DNA of 17,581 nucleotides, from NCBI GenBank assembly GCA_027578815.1, contig JANBTH010000427.1:1-17581 (forward strand). Reading direction: 5' to 3'. The notes beneath the pieces are model-generated. The model had not been told where the DNA came from. It did no database searches and saw only the letters and a list, made by a program, of their open reading frames with translations. A program made the position numbers and the translations under genes. Shown piece after piece: positions 17,433 through 17,581 of this stretch. Position 1 is the first letter of the stretch. The number at the start of each line of letters is the position of its first letter. Source of the stretch: Coemansia sp. RSA 1804. Its lineage: Eukaryota; Kickxellomycota; Kickxellomycetes; Kickxellales; Kickxellaceae.

Positions 17433-17581
17433 ATGGGTTCTGTAGGCGACTCTCCGCCCGATGATATATCCTTCTTCACCCTGACGGATCCAAGCAATGA
17501 AAATGAGACAGGTGACACTGCCTTTGATCCGCGATCACTTGTTGTAGACGACTACGTTGCAGCCCATATAGTCACGGAACT
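17433..17581 (+). CDS. N-terminal fragment of an unassigned protein (cut by window end)
   Basis: The ATG at 17433 is the first after an in-frame TAG (17415-17417) and opens a frame of 49 full codons that runs off the window. The visible peptide begins MGSVGDSPPDDISFFTLTDP and continues acidic and polar, then FDPRSLVVDDYVAAHIVTEL. The pattern of a disordered acidic start followed by an FDP...YV helix is reminiscent of N-termini of vesicle-tethering subunits (exocyst/COG/GARP type), but 50 residues cannot support a name. It is transcribed divergently from AVO1. Confidence 0.65.
   Translation, partial: MGSVGDSPPDDISFFTLTDPSNENETGDTAFDPRSLVVDDYVAAHIVTE

Noticed and set aside
1..17581. CRISPR array, insertion sequence or prokaryotic operon
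   Set aside because: No regular repeat-spacer pattern, transposase or ribosome-binding-site logic; all recognised genes are eukaryotic and fungal in type.

Overview
The window looks like a fungal nuclear contig, probably from an early-diverging (non-Dikarya) lineage. The lineage is inferred from the gene set: a Sin1/AVO1-type TORC2 subunit, the RES-complex splicing factor BUD13, a PDX1/SNZ-family protein and an ISY1 relic. Three long recognisable genes (BUD13, the PDX1-like gene and a 3.9 kb AVO1) are each readable without introns. The spacers are AT-rich and contain many relics. I cannot name the genus.

Layout. Positions 1-2744 hold no convincing gene; they carry degenerate repeats, purine/pyrimidine tracts and small hairpins. 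Positions 2745-3604 hold a low-complexity hexamer-rich frame that may be a small gene or a broken secreted-protein gene. Positions 3605-6700 are AT-rich; the clear content is a decayed, stop-riddled ISY1 copy on + (5158-5722), plus one unassigned open frame at 4318-4566. From 6702 to 16932 four genes lie head-to-tail on the - strand. In transcription order they are AVO1/SIN1 (16932-13045), BUD13 (12802-11696), a PDX1-like protein (10204-9311) and an unassigned coiled-coil protein (7901-6702). A fifth gene starts on + at 17433, divergent from AVO1, and leaves the window after 50 residues.

Functional picture. The genes do not form one pathway. AVO1/SIN1 is a membrane-recruiting and substrate-binding subunit of TORC2. 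BUD13 belongs to the pre-mRNA retention and splicing complex, and ISY1, seen here only as a pseudogene, is a spliceosomal (NTC-associated) factor. The most unusual item is the PDX1-like protein. It keeps the family fold signatures and one catalytic lysine, but it lacks the canonical aspartate, the Schiff-base lysine, the Gly-Ser phosphate-site motif and the C-terminal tail, and it carries a poly-Asp insertion. It looks like a pseudoenzyme analogous to plant PDX1.2. The second notable item is the ISY1 pseudogene, which has at least four internal stops, two frame changes and an internal deletion.
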